From Candidatus Methylumidiphilus alinenensis (GTDB taxonomy: Bacteria; Pseudomonadota; Gammaproteobacteria; Methylococcales; Methylococcaceae): a stretch of 36,357 nucleotides of DNA. Location: NCBI GenBank assembly GCA_003242955.1, contig QJPH01000513.1, positions 1-36,357 on the forward strand, written 5' to 3'. The notes beneath the pieces were generated by a model. That model saw only the letters and a program-made list of their open reading frames with translations, ran no database searches and was not told the DNA's origin. Positions within the stretch are counted from its first letter, which is position 1; every line of letters begins with the position of its first letter. Position numbers and translations under genes: made by a program. This document shows positions 1 through 8,522 of this stretch, one piece after another.

Positions 1-72
1 CTTTGTTAAGAAAAAATGCTGTACATAAATACAAACCGGGACTCCTTGCGATGTATTGGCATCTAGGCCATC

Positions 73-226
73 CAGATTAGGAAGATGTTTCAACAAAACC
101 CAGAACGTCGTCGTTCCGGCATGGATCGCCGGAACCTAGGCTCCATGGACGGCGGGGCTTTGGGCATCCATGCAATCTGAATTCCGGCGGTCCATGCCGG
201 AATAGCTGAAGGATATTCCTAATCAG
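73..226. mobile_element. MITE-like element beta, copy 1
   Basis: This is an inverted-repeat element of about 154 bp with ends CAGATTAG and CTAATCAG. Its core is two palindromic arms of the type TTCCGGCATGGATCGCCGGAA around a shared centre (CTAGGCTCCATGGACGGCGG). The whole unit matches 11613-11774 in inverted orientation, including the flanking segments outside the arms. It contains no reading frame. Two copies with the same ends argue for a mobile, non-autonomous element. The exact ends are inferred from the two-copy comparison, and no clear target duplication was seen. Confidence 0.6.
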
Positions 227-272
227 GTACATCTATGAAAAGAGTATGTGAGTAGGAATAAATCATTATGTA

Positions 273-391
273 CAGCGTTTTCATCTTTAAAATATACCTA
301 ATAAAGGATATTCAGTTAACGCTGCAAGTTAACTGAATATCTTGCCCTTTCATGCAAGTTATCAAGTAACTCTTTGATGTTGAAAACGCTG
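273..391. mobile_element. MITE-like element alpha, copy 1 (interrupts GIY-YIG gene)
   Basis: This 119-bp element starts with CAGCGTTTTCA and ends with TGAAAACGCTG, and has a TA on each side (271-272 and 392-393). That fits a TA target duplication, as made by IS630/Tc1-type transposases. It contains a perfect 14-bp inner hairpin (307-320 with 328-341, arm GATATTCAGTTAAC). It shares both ends with 13371-13490, while the middle differs. It lies inside the remnant of a GIY-YIG endonuclease gene. Confidence 0.72.
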
Positions 392-483
392 TATATCCGT
401 TGAATTAGATTGGAAGTGACTCCGACGTAAAGGGTTCCGAAGCGGTGGCTTGCGAGGATGTAGACGCAGGGGTGTTTCTCCAT
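316..483 (-). pseudogene. GIY-YIG endonuclease fragment, disrupted by element alpha
   Basis: The minus-strand frame starts at ATG 481-483. It reads MEKHPCVYILASHR, then FGTLYVGVTSNLIQRI, then a foreign tail. The first 30 residues are a typical N-terminus of the small GIY-YIG nuclease family: VYIL is the GIY-like strand, and LYVGVT the YIG-like strand with its following T/S-N-L-x-x-R. Family members normally run about 80-100 residues and carry a catalytic Arg, His and Glu further on. Here residue 31 onward is translated element alpha, with a stop after 55 residues. No remainder of the gene was seen beyond the element (positions 1-270), so the downstream part was probably lost or replaced by element beta. 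It is almost certainly non-functional. Confidence 0.75.
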
Positions 484-892
484 AGAGGTTGTTTTAGTGT
501 GGTTGGTTAGTTTTTTTGGATTTTGTACATTGGGAGAGTTACCATCTCTGGCCTGGATTTCGGCATCCCTGCCGAAATGACGGCTTTCCTAGCTTGGCTG
601 GAATGCGTATAACCACGGGGGTTGGGATATAACTTCCTTGCACAGTAGGCCGGAATAAGCCCGTTCACGGGCGTTTCCGGCATAACCCCGACAAGTTCGG
701 TCGGCGTGTCTTTGCTACATTTAGCTTCTTTCGGGAAATTATATTTGACCAAATCCTTGGAGCTTGGGAACAAGAAAAACGTGCGCCTAGCCCACCCTGC
801 GACTAGTTTTGGAAAAGTTGCCCGCGCAGTCGCTGCCATTCTTCTTGGCTGTAACCGGCTTCCGGGCCTAGGCTTGTCAATAGCATTGCCCC
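484..892. other. Gene-free repeat debris
   Basis: No credible gene is seen here. The stretch holds a gamma-like palindromic fragment at 536-583 (core CTGGATTTCGGCATCC followed by its complement). It also holds a REP-like hairpin at 649-681 (GCCGGAATAAGCCCG ... CGGGCGTTTCCGGC) of the type found again near 21035-21075, and a piece of the CTTGGGAAC repeat near 757-768. Open frames crossing this interval run through these repeats and were not accepted. Confidence 0.6.
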
Positions 893-1531
893 TCACCCTG
901 CCCTTTCCCGGAGACAGAGGGTTCTTTTGAGCCACATTATCCGCACAGGCCATCCTTGCTCCAAATACTCGTCCAACATCGCAGGGCGACCGGGCTGTCC
1001 ATGCAGTTCGCTGTCTAGCCATGCCGCGACGGCAAGCCGCAAGCATTCCCCCCGGTGGTCGGTCGGGGTTTCTTCCAGCAGCGCGTCCACGCCGCCCTCC
1101 GCCACCAAACCCAGACTCGCCAGCCTAGCCAGCGCGTCAGTGTCTTCAATGCAAAGGGAAAAAGCATCAATCCAGTTCCGTTCGGCACTATCCAACGAAG
1201 TCCATAACGGCACATCCAGCAGCGTGGTGACGGGAAGTTTGCGGTCTTGCGGGTTGAGTAATTGCCGCCGTAATGCTTGCAGAAAGGGCGAGGCAGGATG
1301 ATGGCTTGCCGCCAAAGCCAAGGCCAGCCCACGCAAGGCTTGCCGTAGCGCATCCAGCACGGCTTGCTGCAAATCGTGGTTGACAGGCAATCGCCCATCT
1401 TGCAACTTGGCGGCGAGCATTGCCTCCATTTGTTTCAAACCGCTGTCGGTGCGGTTGGAGAGGATGTTGGCGATCATGCTGCCCAAAAACGGGGCGAAGC
1501 CGTTGAAGCCAAGATAAGTGAGCAATTCCAT
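893..1531 (-). CDS. Hypothetical protein, probably truncated at its 3' end
   Basis: This 212-residue frame starts at ATG 1529-1531, with AGAGG about 10 bases upstream. The protein is Leu/Ala-rich and looks helical. It contains GLKQMEAMLAAKLQDG near residues 31-46, LPVNHDLQQAVLDALRQALR near 48-67, and FLQALRRQLLNPQD further on. Such helical N-terminal regions occur on large NTPases, but I cannot name the family. The last residues (about KRTLCLRERAG) are encoded by a dispersed repeat (CCTCACCCTGCCCTTTCCCGG on the plus strand) that also occurs near 8295 and 20825. The native 3' end therefore seems to have been replaced. Codon use is unbiased and GC-rich like the core genes. It is likely a gene remnant. 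Confidence 0.5.
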   Translation of the reverse strand: MELLTYLGFNGFAPFLGSMIANILSNRTDSGLKQMEAMLAAKLQDGRLPVNHDLQQAVLDALRQALRGLALALAASHHPASPFLQALRRQLLNPQDRKLPVTTLLDVPLWTSLDSAERNWIDAFSLCIEDTDALARLASLGLVAEGGVDALLEETPTDHRGECLRLAVAAWLDSELHGQPGRPAMLDEYLEQGWPVRIMWLKRTLCLRERAG

Positions 1532-1964
1532 CAGTGCGATGCCTCTTTAGGGGATTTCCAATAATGAAACTACCAAAACCGAAATGAATTATCCACAAAA
1601 TCAAGAACAATCACCTCGCCAAGCTGGTGCTTGGCGCTCCCGGAAGGAACGCCAAGCACCAGCTTGGCCTTTGGACGATGCCAAATCGAGTGCAAAAGAC
1701 TTTATCGGAAACCTATCTGTGGCCTTGTCGTTGCTGCATTAGTCAATGGTTTCCGATAAAGTCTAAACAGTCAATTAACCATGAAACCATCAGGCAAACA
1801 TTGAAATAGCCAGATCATTGATTATGTTGACTGAATTTTTTTCATGGCGAAAAAACAAGAAACCAAGCTATTCACTAGGTAAATCAGGCACTAGTCATTA
1901 TTCCTCTTTAGAAGTATTCTAGCGGCTTTAATTCTTCCAAACTTAGCTTACATGGAGAAATGCA
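1532..1964. other. Intergenic region with two long hairpins
   Basis: No credible gene is seen here. A 19-bp perfect inverted repeat (1618-1636 with 1650-1668, arm GCCAAGCTGGTGCTTGGCG) is followed by a 17-bp perfect inverted repeat (1697-1713 with 1748-1764, arm AGACTTTATCGGAAACC). The second has a 34-base spacer and resembles the paired ends of a very small element. The remainder, 1770-1964, is AT-rich and must hold the promoter of the nifJ operon, but no convincing -35/-10 pair could be assigned. GGAGAA at 1954-1959 is the likely ribosome binding site for the gene starting at 1965. Confidence 0.55.
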
Positions 1965-3608
1965 ATGATCAGTCCCAAGCCCAGTGATAAGACACGTCCT
2001 GCGGATTTGGTACAACATGGCAAAGGAACCGGCCCTGTTCGCACACAACGCCCGGTCTACCAAGACTTACTCCCCCCTTGCAATAACGCCTGTCCTGCGG
2101 GCGAAAATATCCAAGCATGGCTGTCCCTTGTCCAGGCTGGCCAATACGAACGGGCTTGGCAAACGCTGATGAGGGACAACCCGCTTCCCGCCGTCCACGG
2201 AAGGGTTTGCTACCATCCCTGCGAAACTAATTGCAACCGCAAGGAGGTGGATAGCTCGGTCAGCATCCACGCGGTGGAGCGGTTTTTGGGTGACAGTGCG
2301 TTGCGCGAAGGCTGGAAAGTCAAGATTGACGCAGCCCCCAGCGGTAAACGGATTCTAGTGGTTGGAGGCGGCCCTAGCGGTTTGTCCGCTGCCTATCATT
2401 TGACTCGTCTTGGACATACCGTCGAAATTCACGAGGCCGGACCCATGGCGGGTGGGATGATGCATTTCGGCATTCCGGCTTACCGTTTGCCGCGCCAAGA
2501 ACTGGATCAAGAAATTCGCCGGATCGAAGAAATGGGCGTAAAAATCTTCCTGAACCGTAAAGTTCAAGATGTTTTGGCGGAAAAGGAAACCGGGCGATTT
2601 GATGCCGTGTTCATTGCCATCGGCGCACATATCAGCAAGCGAGTCGATATTCCAGCGCGGGATGCCGGCAAGATTTTGGATGCCGTCAGCTTCTTGCGCG
2701 AGGCGGCAGCGGGCGAAGCCCCTCCCTTGTTAGGACGGCGTGTCGCCATCTATGGCGGCGGCAATACCGCGATGGATGCGGCGCGAACGGCCAAGCGCCT
2801 AGGTGCCGAGGAAGCCTTGATTATTTACCGGCGCGACCGGGAGCATATGCCAGCCCACTCCTTTGAAGCCGATGAGGCGATGGAAGAGGGTGTCAAAATC
2901 AATTGGCTACGCACCATCAAAGAAATCGACCAGACGCATATCCAAGTCGAGGTCATGACCATCAACGACGAAGGCTTTCCCGAGCCGACCGGCCAATTTG
3001 AGACTTTGGAAGCCGACGCTTTGATACTAGCCCTAGGCCAAGACACTGACACAGGGTTCCTGAAAAACGTGCCGGGAATCGAGTTCAAGCGCGATGGCAC
3101 GGTGTTAGTCGATGCCAATATGATGACCGGGCATCCCGGCGTTTTTGCCGGCGGTGACATGGTGCCCAGCGAAAGGACGGTGACTATTGCGGTGGGGCAT
3201 GGCAAAAAAGCCGCCCGACACATCGACGCTTTCTTGAACGATGGGCAATATGCCAAAGCGCCCAAGCACGATATCGTCGGTTTTGAAAAGCTGCACATTT
3301 GGTATGACACCGAAGCTCGGCAAACGCTCCAAGACTCCCTGGAATTGGACAAGCGGGCGTTTGGATTTGACGAAGTTGTCAAAGGGCTAGGCGAAGCCGA
3401 AGCTTTGTACGAGGCAAGGCGTTGCTTTTCGTGTGGCAACTGTTTTGAGTGCGACGGTTGTTACGGTGCGTGTCCCGAACAGGCCATCGTCAAATTAGGC
3501 CCAGGCAATCGTTACCGTTACGACTATGACCGCTGCACAGGCTGCGCCGTATGCTTTGAGCAGTGTCCCTGCCATGCCATCGAAATGAACCCGGAACCAG
3601 GAGTCTAA
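1965..3608 (+). CDS. GltD-like NAD(P)H:ferredoxin-type flavoprotein with C-terminal 2[4Fe-4S] ferredoxin domain
   Basis: This 547-residue protein has the glutamate-synthase small-subunit architecture. An N-terminal Fe-S domain has Cys39, Cys43, Cys82, Cys86 and Cys90. An FAD Rossmann motif VVGGGPSGLSAAYH lies at about 132-145. A second nucleotide-binding motif IYGGGNTAMDAAR is at about 262-274, and FAGGD is at 394-398. Unlike plain GltD, it ends in a ferredoxin module with CxxCxxCxxxCP sets at 493-504 and 524-535, preceded by Cys487 and Cys490. Four bases separate it from nifJ. The inferred role is to move electrons between NAD(P)H and ferredoxin (or directly with PFOR), rather than glutamate synthesis, since no GltB large subunit is present. 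Start ATG is supported by GGAGAA upstream. Domain assignment is secure; the physiological partner is inferred from the operon. Confidence 0.88.
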   Translation: MISPKPSDKTRPADLVQHGKGTGPVRTQRPVYQDLLPPCNNACPAGENIQAWLSLVQAGQYERAWQTLMRDNPLPAVHGRVCYHPCETNCNRKEVDSSVSIHAVERFLGDSALREGWKVKIDAAPSGKRILVVGGGPSGLSAAYHLTRLGHTVEIHEAGPMAGGMMHFGIPAYRLPRQELDQEIRRIEEMGVKIFLNRKVQDVLAEKETGRFDAVFIAIGAHISKRVDIPARDAGKILDAVSFLREAAAGEAPPLLGRRVAIYGGGNTAMDAARTAKRLGAEEALIIYRRDREHMPAHSFEADEAMEEGVKINWLRTIKEIDQTHIQVEVMTINDEGFPEPTGQFETLEADALILALGQDTDTGFLKNVPGIEFKRDGTVLVDANMMTGHPGVFAGGDMVPSERTVTIAVGHGKKAARHIDAFLNDGQYAKAPKHDIVGFEKLHIWYDTEARQTLQDSLELDKRAFGFDEVVKGLGEAEALYEARRCFSCGNCFECDGCYGACPEQAIVKLGPGNRYRYDYDRCTGCAVCFEQCPCHAIEMNPEPGV

Positions 3609-3611
3609 CCC

Positions 3612-6600
3612 ATGAAACCGTCACAGGTTACTACGCTTGAAGGCAATGAGGCCGTGGCGTACATCGCTTATCGCGTCAATGAAGTATGTGCCATTTACCC
3701 TATCACACCTTCATCGACCATGGCCGAATTGGCCGATCAATGGGCATCCGAGGGCAAAACCAATATTTGGGGCAATATTCCCCTAGTGGTTGAGATGCAA
3801 AGCGAGGGAGGCGCTGCCGGCACGGTGCATGGCGCTCTCCAGACGGGTGCCATGACCACCACGTTCACGGCTTCGCAAGGGCTGTTGTTAATGATCCCGA
3901 ACCTGTACAAAATGGCCGGGGAATTGACTTCGGCGGTGTTGCATGTGGCAGCGAGATCGTTGGCCGCTCAAGGGCTGTCGATTTTCGGCGACCATTCCGA
4001 TGTTGCCGCCGTGCGCCAAACGGGGTTTGCCCAACTGGCTTCCAGCACGGTGCAAGAGGGTCACGACATGGCGCTGTTGGCCCAAGCCAGTACTTTGGAG
4101 GGAAGGATACCCTTCATCCATTTTTTCGATGGCTTCCGAACCTCGCATGAAGTCAACAAGCTCACCCTCATCCCCGATGAAACGATCCGAATGATGATTG
4201 ATGCCGAGCAGGTTCGCGCCCACCGGGGCAGGGGATTAAACCCTGACCACCCTTTCATCCGTGGTACGGCACAAAACCCAGACATCTATTTTCAGGCAAG
4301 GGAAACGGTCAATCCGTTTTATGCCCAATTGCCGTCCATCGTTCAGCAAAAGATGGATGCATTTGCCGAACTGACGGGCAGAAGCTACCATCTCTTCGAT
4401 TATTTTGGACATCCCGAAGCGGAGCGGGTGGTGGTCATCATCGGTTCGGGTGCGCAAACCTTGATTGAAACCGTCACTTACCTGCAAACGCAGGGTGAAA
4501 AGGTCGGTGTGGTCAATGTGCGCCTCTGCCTGCCCTTCTCTGCCGAGCATTTCATCAAGGTTTTGCCGGCCACCGTGAAGGCCATCACCGTACTGGACCG
4601 CATCAAATCCCCAGGGGCCACTGGCGAACCCTTGTATGCTGATGTGGTCACCGTTTTGGCGGAAGCCTATGCCAACGGAACGCTGCCTACTCCCGCCATT
4701 CCGCGAATTACCGGGGGCCGTTACGGCTTGTCATCCAAAGAGTTTACCCCGGCTATGGCAAAATCAGTGCTGGACGAACTCAAGAAGGACAAGCCGAAAA
4801 ACCATTTCACCATCGGCATTGATGACGATGTGTCGCATAGCAGCTTGGAATACGATGCTGCCTTTGATATCGAACCGGATGAGGTTGTCCGCGCCTTGTT
4901 CATCGGCCTAGGTGCCGACGGTACTGTCGGTGCCAACAAAAATAGCATTAAAATCATTGGCGAATCGACACCCTTGTACGCCCAAGGCTATTTTGTCTAT
5001 GATTCGAAAAAATCGGGTTCGCGGACGGTTTCCCATGTGCGCTTTGGGCCGAATCCAATCAACTCGCCCTATTTAATTCATTCGGCCAGCTTTATCGGCT
5101 GCCACCAGTTCGTCTTCGCAGAAAAAATAGACGTATTGGAAAACGCCGGCCATGGCGCAACCTTTCTGTTGAATAGCCCCTATGGACCCGATGAGGTCTG
5201 GGACCGACTGCCCCGCAGCTTGCAGCAAGAGATCATCGACAAGGATATCCGGTTTTATGTGATTGATGCGTCCAAAGTGGCTTTGGATACGGGCATGGGC
5301 AACCGCACCAACACCATCATGCAAACCTGTTTTTTTGCCATTTCGGGCGTACTGCCTAGGGAAGAAGCCATCGCCAAAATCAAGGAGTCGATCAAAAAAA
5401 CCTATGGCAAGAAGGGCGAGGATGTCGTCAAGAAAAACTATATCGCGGTGGATCAAACCCTGGCCCGGCTGTATAAAATTGACGTGCCGAAAGAGGCCAA
5501 GGGCACTATCGACCTACCGCCGACGGTGTCCTCAAAAGCACCTGAATTCGTGCAACAGGTGACGGCGATGATGATGGCGGGCAAGGGCGACCAATTGCCA
5601 GTCTCCATGCTACCCATAGACGGCACCTATCCGAGCGGCACGACGCAATGGGAAAAGCGCAATATCTCTGCTTTTGTCCCGATTTGGGAGCCTGATATTT
5701 GCATCCAGTGTGGAAATTGTAGCTTTGTTTGTCCACACGGTGTCATCCGTTCCAAGTTCTATCCCGAAACGCGGCTGAAGAATGCGCCGGAAGCGTTCAA
5801 ATCCGCCCAGATCAATGCACGGGGCTTCCCTGACACGCGCTATACCCTGCAAGTCTATGTCGAGGATTGCACCGGTTGTAACTTGTGTGTGGAAGTATGC
5901 CCGGCCAAGAGCCTTCAGCAAAGCGGGGTCAAGGCCATCAACATGAAACCCAAAGAGCCTATTCTCAAACAAGAACTTGCCAATATCAGGTTCTTTGAAA
6001 GCATTCCATTCAATGACCGTTCCAAGGTGGATTTTTCCTCGGTCCGGGGCACCCAATTTCTGGAACCGTTGTTTGAGTTTTCCGGTGCCTGCGCGGGTTG
6101 CGGCGAAACGCCTTATGTCCGCTTGTTGTCACAATTGTTCGGCGACCGCCTGATCATGGCCAATGCCACCGGTTGCTCATCCATTTACGGCGGCAATTTG
6201 CCCACCACGCCTTGGACCAAAAATGCGGAGGGGCGCGGACCGGCATGGTCCAACTCGCTGTTTGAAGACAATGCCGAATTTGGCTTGGGTTTCCGCCTGA
6301 CTGCCGACAAGCATTTGGAAGTGGCAATTCAGCTAGCCTTGGAACTCAAGGGTGCGGTCAATCCGGCACTGGTCGATCAAATCATCGAAGCTCCGCAAGC
6401 CACCGAGTCGCAGATCCGCGACCAGCGCATCCGGGTTGCGGAATTGAAGGCGGCTTTGATCATTCTGGATACCGAGAAGGCCAAGGATTTGCTTTCCGTG
6501 GCCGACCATTTAGTCCATCGTAGCATCTGGATCATGGGCGGTGACGGTTGGGCTTATGACATTGGCTCGTCGGGTGTAGACCATGTGTTGGCCAGTGGCA

Positions 6601-7211
6601 GGAACATCAACATCCTCGTGCTGGATACCGAAGTTTATTCCAATACGGGTGGTCAGATGTCCAAATCCACCCCGATGGGCGCGGTGGCGAAGTTTGCCGC
6701 CGGGGGCAAACCAGTAGCCAAAAAAGACCTCGCCCTGCAAGCCATATCCTACGGTAGTGTTTATGTGGCCAGGATCGCCATGGGGGCCAATCCGCAGCAA
6801 ACTTTGCTTGCACTGCGCGAGGCGGAAGCCTATCCGGGTCCGTCCCTAGTGCTGGCTTACAGCCATTGCATCGCCCATGGCATCAACATGGAGCATGGGC
6901 TTAAACAGCAAGACCTAGCCGTGGCCTGCGGTCATTGGCCTTTGATTCGCTATAACCCGGCACTGCGCGAATCGGACAGGAATCCCTTCGTGCTCGACTC
7001 GCCGCGACCGGCCATTAAGTTGAAGGATTACGCCTTCAACGAACTGCGTTATAAGATGCTGTCCCGCAGCCATCCCGCCGAGAGCGAGGAACTGATGAAA
7101 TTGGCACAGCAGGTGGTCAATCAGAAATGGGAAATTTACGAAGAAATGGCAAGCGGAAGCGGTTCACGTTTTCATCCTGACGCAAGCGTCAAACAAAAAT
7201 CCAAAAAGTAA
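3612..7211 (+). CDS. nifJ: Pyruvate:ferredoxin (flavodoxin) oxidoreductase
   Basis: The 1199-residue length is normal for the single-chain PFOR family. It catalyses pyruvate + CoA + 2 oxidised ferredoxin to acetyl-CoA + CO2 + 2 reduced ferredoxin in the cytoplasm. Seen in order: the pyruvate-binding domain I with YPITPSS (29-35); the central domains; a bacterial-ferredoxin insert with CxxCxxCxxxCP at 697-708 and again at 753-764; and a TPP domain with CAGCGETPY at 827-835 (proximal cluster Cys827 and Cys830). GDGWAYDIG near 977 and NTGGQ near 1011 provide the Mg-TPP site. All expected cluster cysteines are present. It is the second gene of a three-gene operon, 4 bases after the flavoprotein and about 11 bases before the DHOD-like gene. 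The enzyme is usually oxygen-sensitive, suggesting use under low oxygen or for supplying low-potential electrons. Confidence 0.96.
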   Translation: MKPSQVTTLEGNEAVAYIAYRVNEVCAIYPITPSSTMAELADQWASEGKTNIWGNIPLVVEMQSEGGAAGTVHGALQTGAMTTTFTASQGLLLMIPNLYKMAGELTSAVLHVAARSLAAQGLSIFGDHSDVAAVRQTGFAQLASSTVQEGHDMALLAQASTLEGRIPFIHFFDGFRTSHEVNKLTLIPDETIRMMIDAEQVRAHRGRGLNPDHPFIRGTAQNPDIYFQARETVNPFYAQLPSIVQQKMDAFAELTGRSYHLFDYFGHPEAERVVVIIGSGAQTLIETVTYLQTQGEKVGVVNVRLCLPFSAEHFIKVLPATVKAITVLDRIKSPGATGEPLYADVVTVLAEAYANGTLPTPAIPRITGGRYGLSSKEFTPAMAKSVLDELKKDKPKNHFTIGIDDDVSHSSLEYDAAFDIEPDEVVRALFIGLGADGTVGANKNSIKIIGESTPLYAQGYFVYDSKKSGSRTVSHVRFGPNPINSPYLIHSASFIGCHQFVFAEKIDVLENAGHGATFLLNSPYGPDEVWDRLPRSLQQEIIDKDIRFYVIDASKVALDTGMGNRTNTIMQTCFFAISGVLPREEAIAKIKESIKKTYGKKGEDVVKKNYIAVDQTLARLYKIDVPKEAKGTIDLPPTVSSKAPEFVQQVTAMMMAGKGDQLPVSMLPIDGTYPSGTTQWEKRNISAFVPIWEPDICIQCGNCSFVCPHGVIRSKFYPETRLKNAPEAFKSAQINARGFPDTRYTLQVYVEDCTGCNLCVEVCPAKSLQQSGVKAINMKPKEPILKQELANIRFFESIPFNDRSKVDFSSVRGTQFLEPLFEFSGACAGCGETPYVRLLSQLFGDRLIMANATGCSSIYGGNLPTTPWTKNAEGRGPAWSNSLFEDNAEFGLGFRLTADKHLEVAIQLALELKGAVNPALVDQIIEAPQATESQIRDQRIRVAELKAALIILDTEKAKDLLSVADHLVHRSIWIMGGDGWAYDIGSSGVDHVLASGRNINILVLDTEVYSNTGGQMSKSTPMGAVAKFAAGGKPVAKKDLALQAISYGSVYVARIAMGANPQQTLLALREAEAYPGPSLVLAYSHCIAHGINMEHGLKQQDLAVACGHWPLIRYNPALRESDRNPFVLDSPRPAIKLKDYAFNELRYKMLSRSHPAESEELMKLAQQVVNQKWEIYEEMASGSGSRFHPDASVKQKSKK

Positions 7212-7222
7212 GGAGTTCTGTG

Positions 7223-8224
7223 ATGGACTTTACAACAAACTACATGGGGCTGAAACTGCTGCATCCCATCGTCGCTTCGGCTGGGCCTCTTTCCGGCACC
7301 TTGGACGGAATCAAACGGCTGGAAGATGGCGGCGCGGCGGCGGTCGTGATGTTTTCTTTGTTTGAAGAGAATATCCGGCACGAAAATGAGGCTTTTTCGC
7401 ACCTGATGGAATCGGGTACGCAAAGCTTCGCCGAATCACTCAGTTATTTTCCTGATGTCGATTCCTTTCATGTCGGACCGGACAGTTATCTCAATCTGCT
7501 AAGGCAAGCCTCGGAATCGGTCGAAGTGCCCGTCATCGCCAGCCTCAATTGTGTCACTGGCGAGGGGTGGATTGACTATGCCAAGCAGATGCAACAGGCT
7601 GGCGCTAGCGGGCTTGAATTAAATATTTATTCGGTCGAAGCCGATCTTGATGCCACTAGTGAAGAGGTCGAGCAGCGCTACCTGGATATTCTGGCGGCAG
7701 TTAAATCGACCGTCAACATACCGGTCGCACTCAAACTCAGTCCTTTCTTCAGCGCGATGGGGCATATGGCAAAACGTCTGGACCAAGCGGGGGCCGATGC
7801 ATTGGTGTTATTCAACCGTTTCTATCAGCCGGATATTGACATTCAAGCCTTGGAAGTCAAGCCTTCCTTGGGGTTAAGTTCCGCCGGCGAAATCCGCCTG
7901 CCGCTGCTTTGGATCGCCCTGCTGCACGGCAAGCTCAATGCCTCATTGGCCGCCACCCGTGGCGTGGAAAAGCCGGACGAAGTAATCAAATACCTGCTGG
8001 CCGGGGCCGATGTGGTGATGACCACATCCGCGCTATTGCGCCACGGCCCGTCTTACATGACTGTTTTGCTGGATGGCTTAAAGGCATGGATGGAGGCGCG
8101 GCGATTCTCCTCCGTCGCCCAGGTCAGGGGTGGCATGAGCCGCAGTAAAGTCGCCAACCCTGGTGCGTTCGAGCGGGCAAATTATATCCGCGAGTTGGAA
8201 AGTTTTCAGAGTGCATATATTTAA
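7223..8224 (+). CDS. Dihydroorotate dehydrogenase-like FMN protein (PreA-like)
   Basis: This 333-residue TIM-barrel flavoprotein of the class-1 DHOD superfamily begins MDFTTNYMGLKL. It shows the family order: PIVASAGPLSG near residue 16, VIASLNCVTGEGW near 97-109, LELNIYSVEAD near 124-134, and VALKLSPFFS near 163-172. ATG 7223 is chosen over GTG 7220 because AAGGAG (7210-7215) is then at ideal spacing. This protein type is often encoded directly beside nifJ, for example in cyanobacteria (from memory). Its substrate is unknown to me and it need not be part of pyrimidine synthesis. It probably exchanges electrons with the GltD-like protein or ferredoxin. It is the last gene of the operon and is followed by a strong palindrome at 8232-8260. 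Confidence 0.85.
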   Translation: MDFTTNYMGLKLLHPIVASAGPLSGTLDGIKRLEDGGAAAVVMFSLFEENIRHENEAFSHLMESGTQSFAESLSYFPDVDSFHVGPDSYLNLLRQASESVEVPVIASLNCVTGEGWIDYAKQMQQAGASGLELNIYSVEADLDATSEEVEQRYLDILAAVKSTVNIPVALKLSPFFSAMGHMAKRLDQAGADALVLFNRFYQPDIDIQALEVKPSLGLSSAGEIRLPLLWIALLHGKLNASLAATRGVEKPDEVIKYLLAGADVVMTTSALLRHGPSYMTVLLDGLKAWMEARRFSSVAQVRGGMSRSKVANPGAFERANYIRELESFQSAYI

Positions 8225-8231
8225 TCCCTGC

Positions 8232-8260
8232 TATATTTAATCCCTTCGGGATTAAATATA
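8232..8260. terminator. Palindrome after the nifJ operon, possible terminator
   Basis: A perfect 13-bp stem (8232-8244 with 8248-8260, arm TATATTTAATCCC) encloses a 3-base loop. The left arm sequence is also repeated directly just upstream (8216-8228), so a second copy overlaps the end of the gene. There is no clean T-tract after the stem, and the A/T-rich stem works equally in both directions, so termination is likely but unproven. Confidence 0.5.
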
Positions 8261-8294
8261 TATAGATGGGTGCGGAAAGAAAGGCAACATTAAA

Positions 8295-8404
8295 CTCCTT
8301 CTCCCTCTAGGAGAGGGTTGGGGTGAGGGCAAATCGAAAGTAGCACGGTTGTAAGTGTTCACCACCCCTATCTTTTGCTCGTTCCCAAGCTCCAGCTTGG
8401 GAAC
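8295..8404. repeat. REP-like palindromes
   Basis: Two dispersed repeat types lie side by side. One is CTCCCTCTAGGAGAGGGTTGG near 8301-8321 with a GTGAGGGC tail; relatives are at 893-925 and 20821-20900. The other is the near-perfect palindrome 8381-8404 (GTTCCCAAGCT, 2 bases, AGCTTGGGAAC). Relatives of the second type are at 10237-10262, 10322-10343 and, degenerate, at 33451-33490. No gene is present between 8225 and 8522. Confidence 0.6.
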
Positions 8405-8522
8405 GTGGTTTTGGAAGCCCCGGCTTCCTGTGTTAAAGCAAGCGAGAAATCGCAAGGCAAAAGTTTCCAAACTAGGGCTTGGGAACCAGTACAAACAGTG
8501 TATTCTCGCTTTTTATTAGGGT

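Noticed and set aside
13-30. Possible further alpha end (AAAATGCTGTACAT)
   Set aside because: It resembles the AAAACGCTGTA end but differs at key bases, and no partner end is in the window.
507-1046. Minus-strand frame of 179 codons
   Set aside because: It crosses several dispersed repeats and overlaps the better supported frame at 893-1531.
1627-1809. Plus-strand frame of 60 codons
   Set aside because: It is made of the two long hairpins at 1618-1764 and has no ribosome site.
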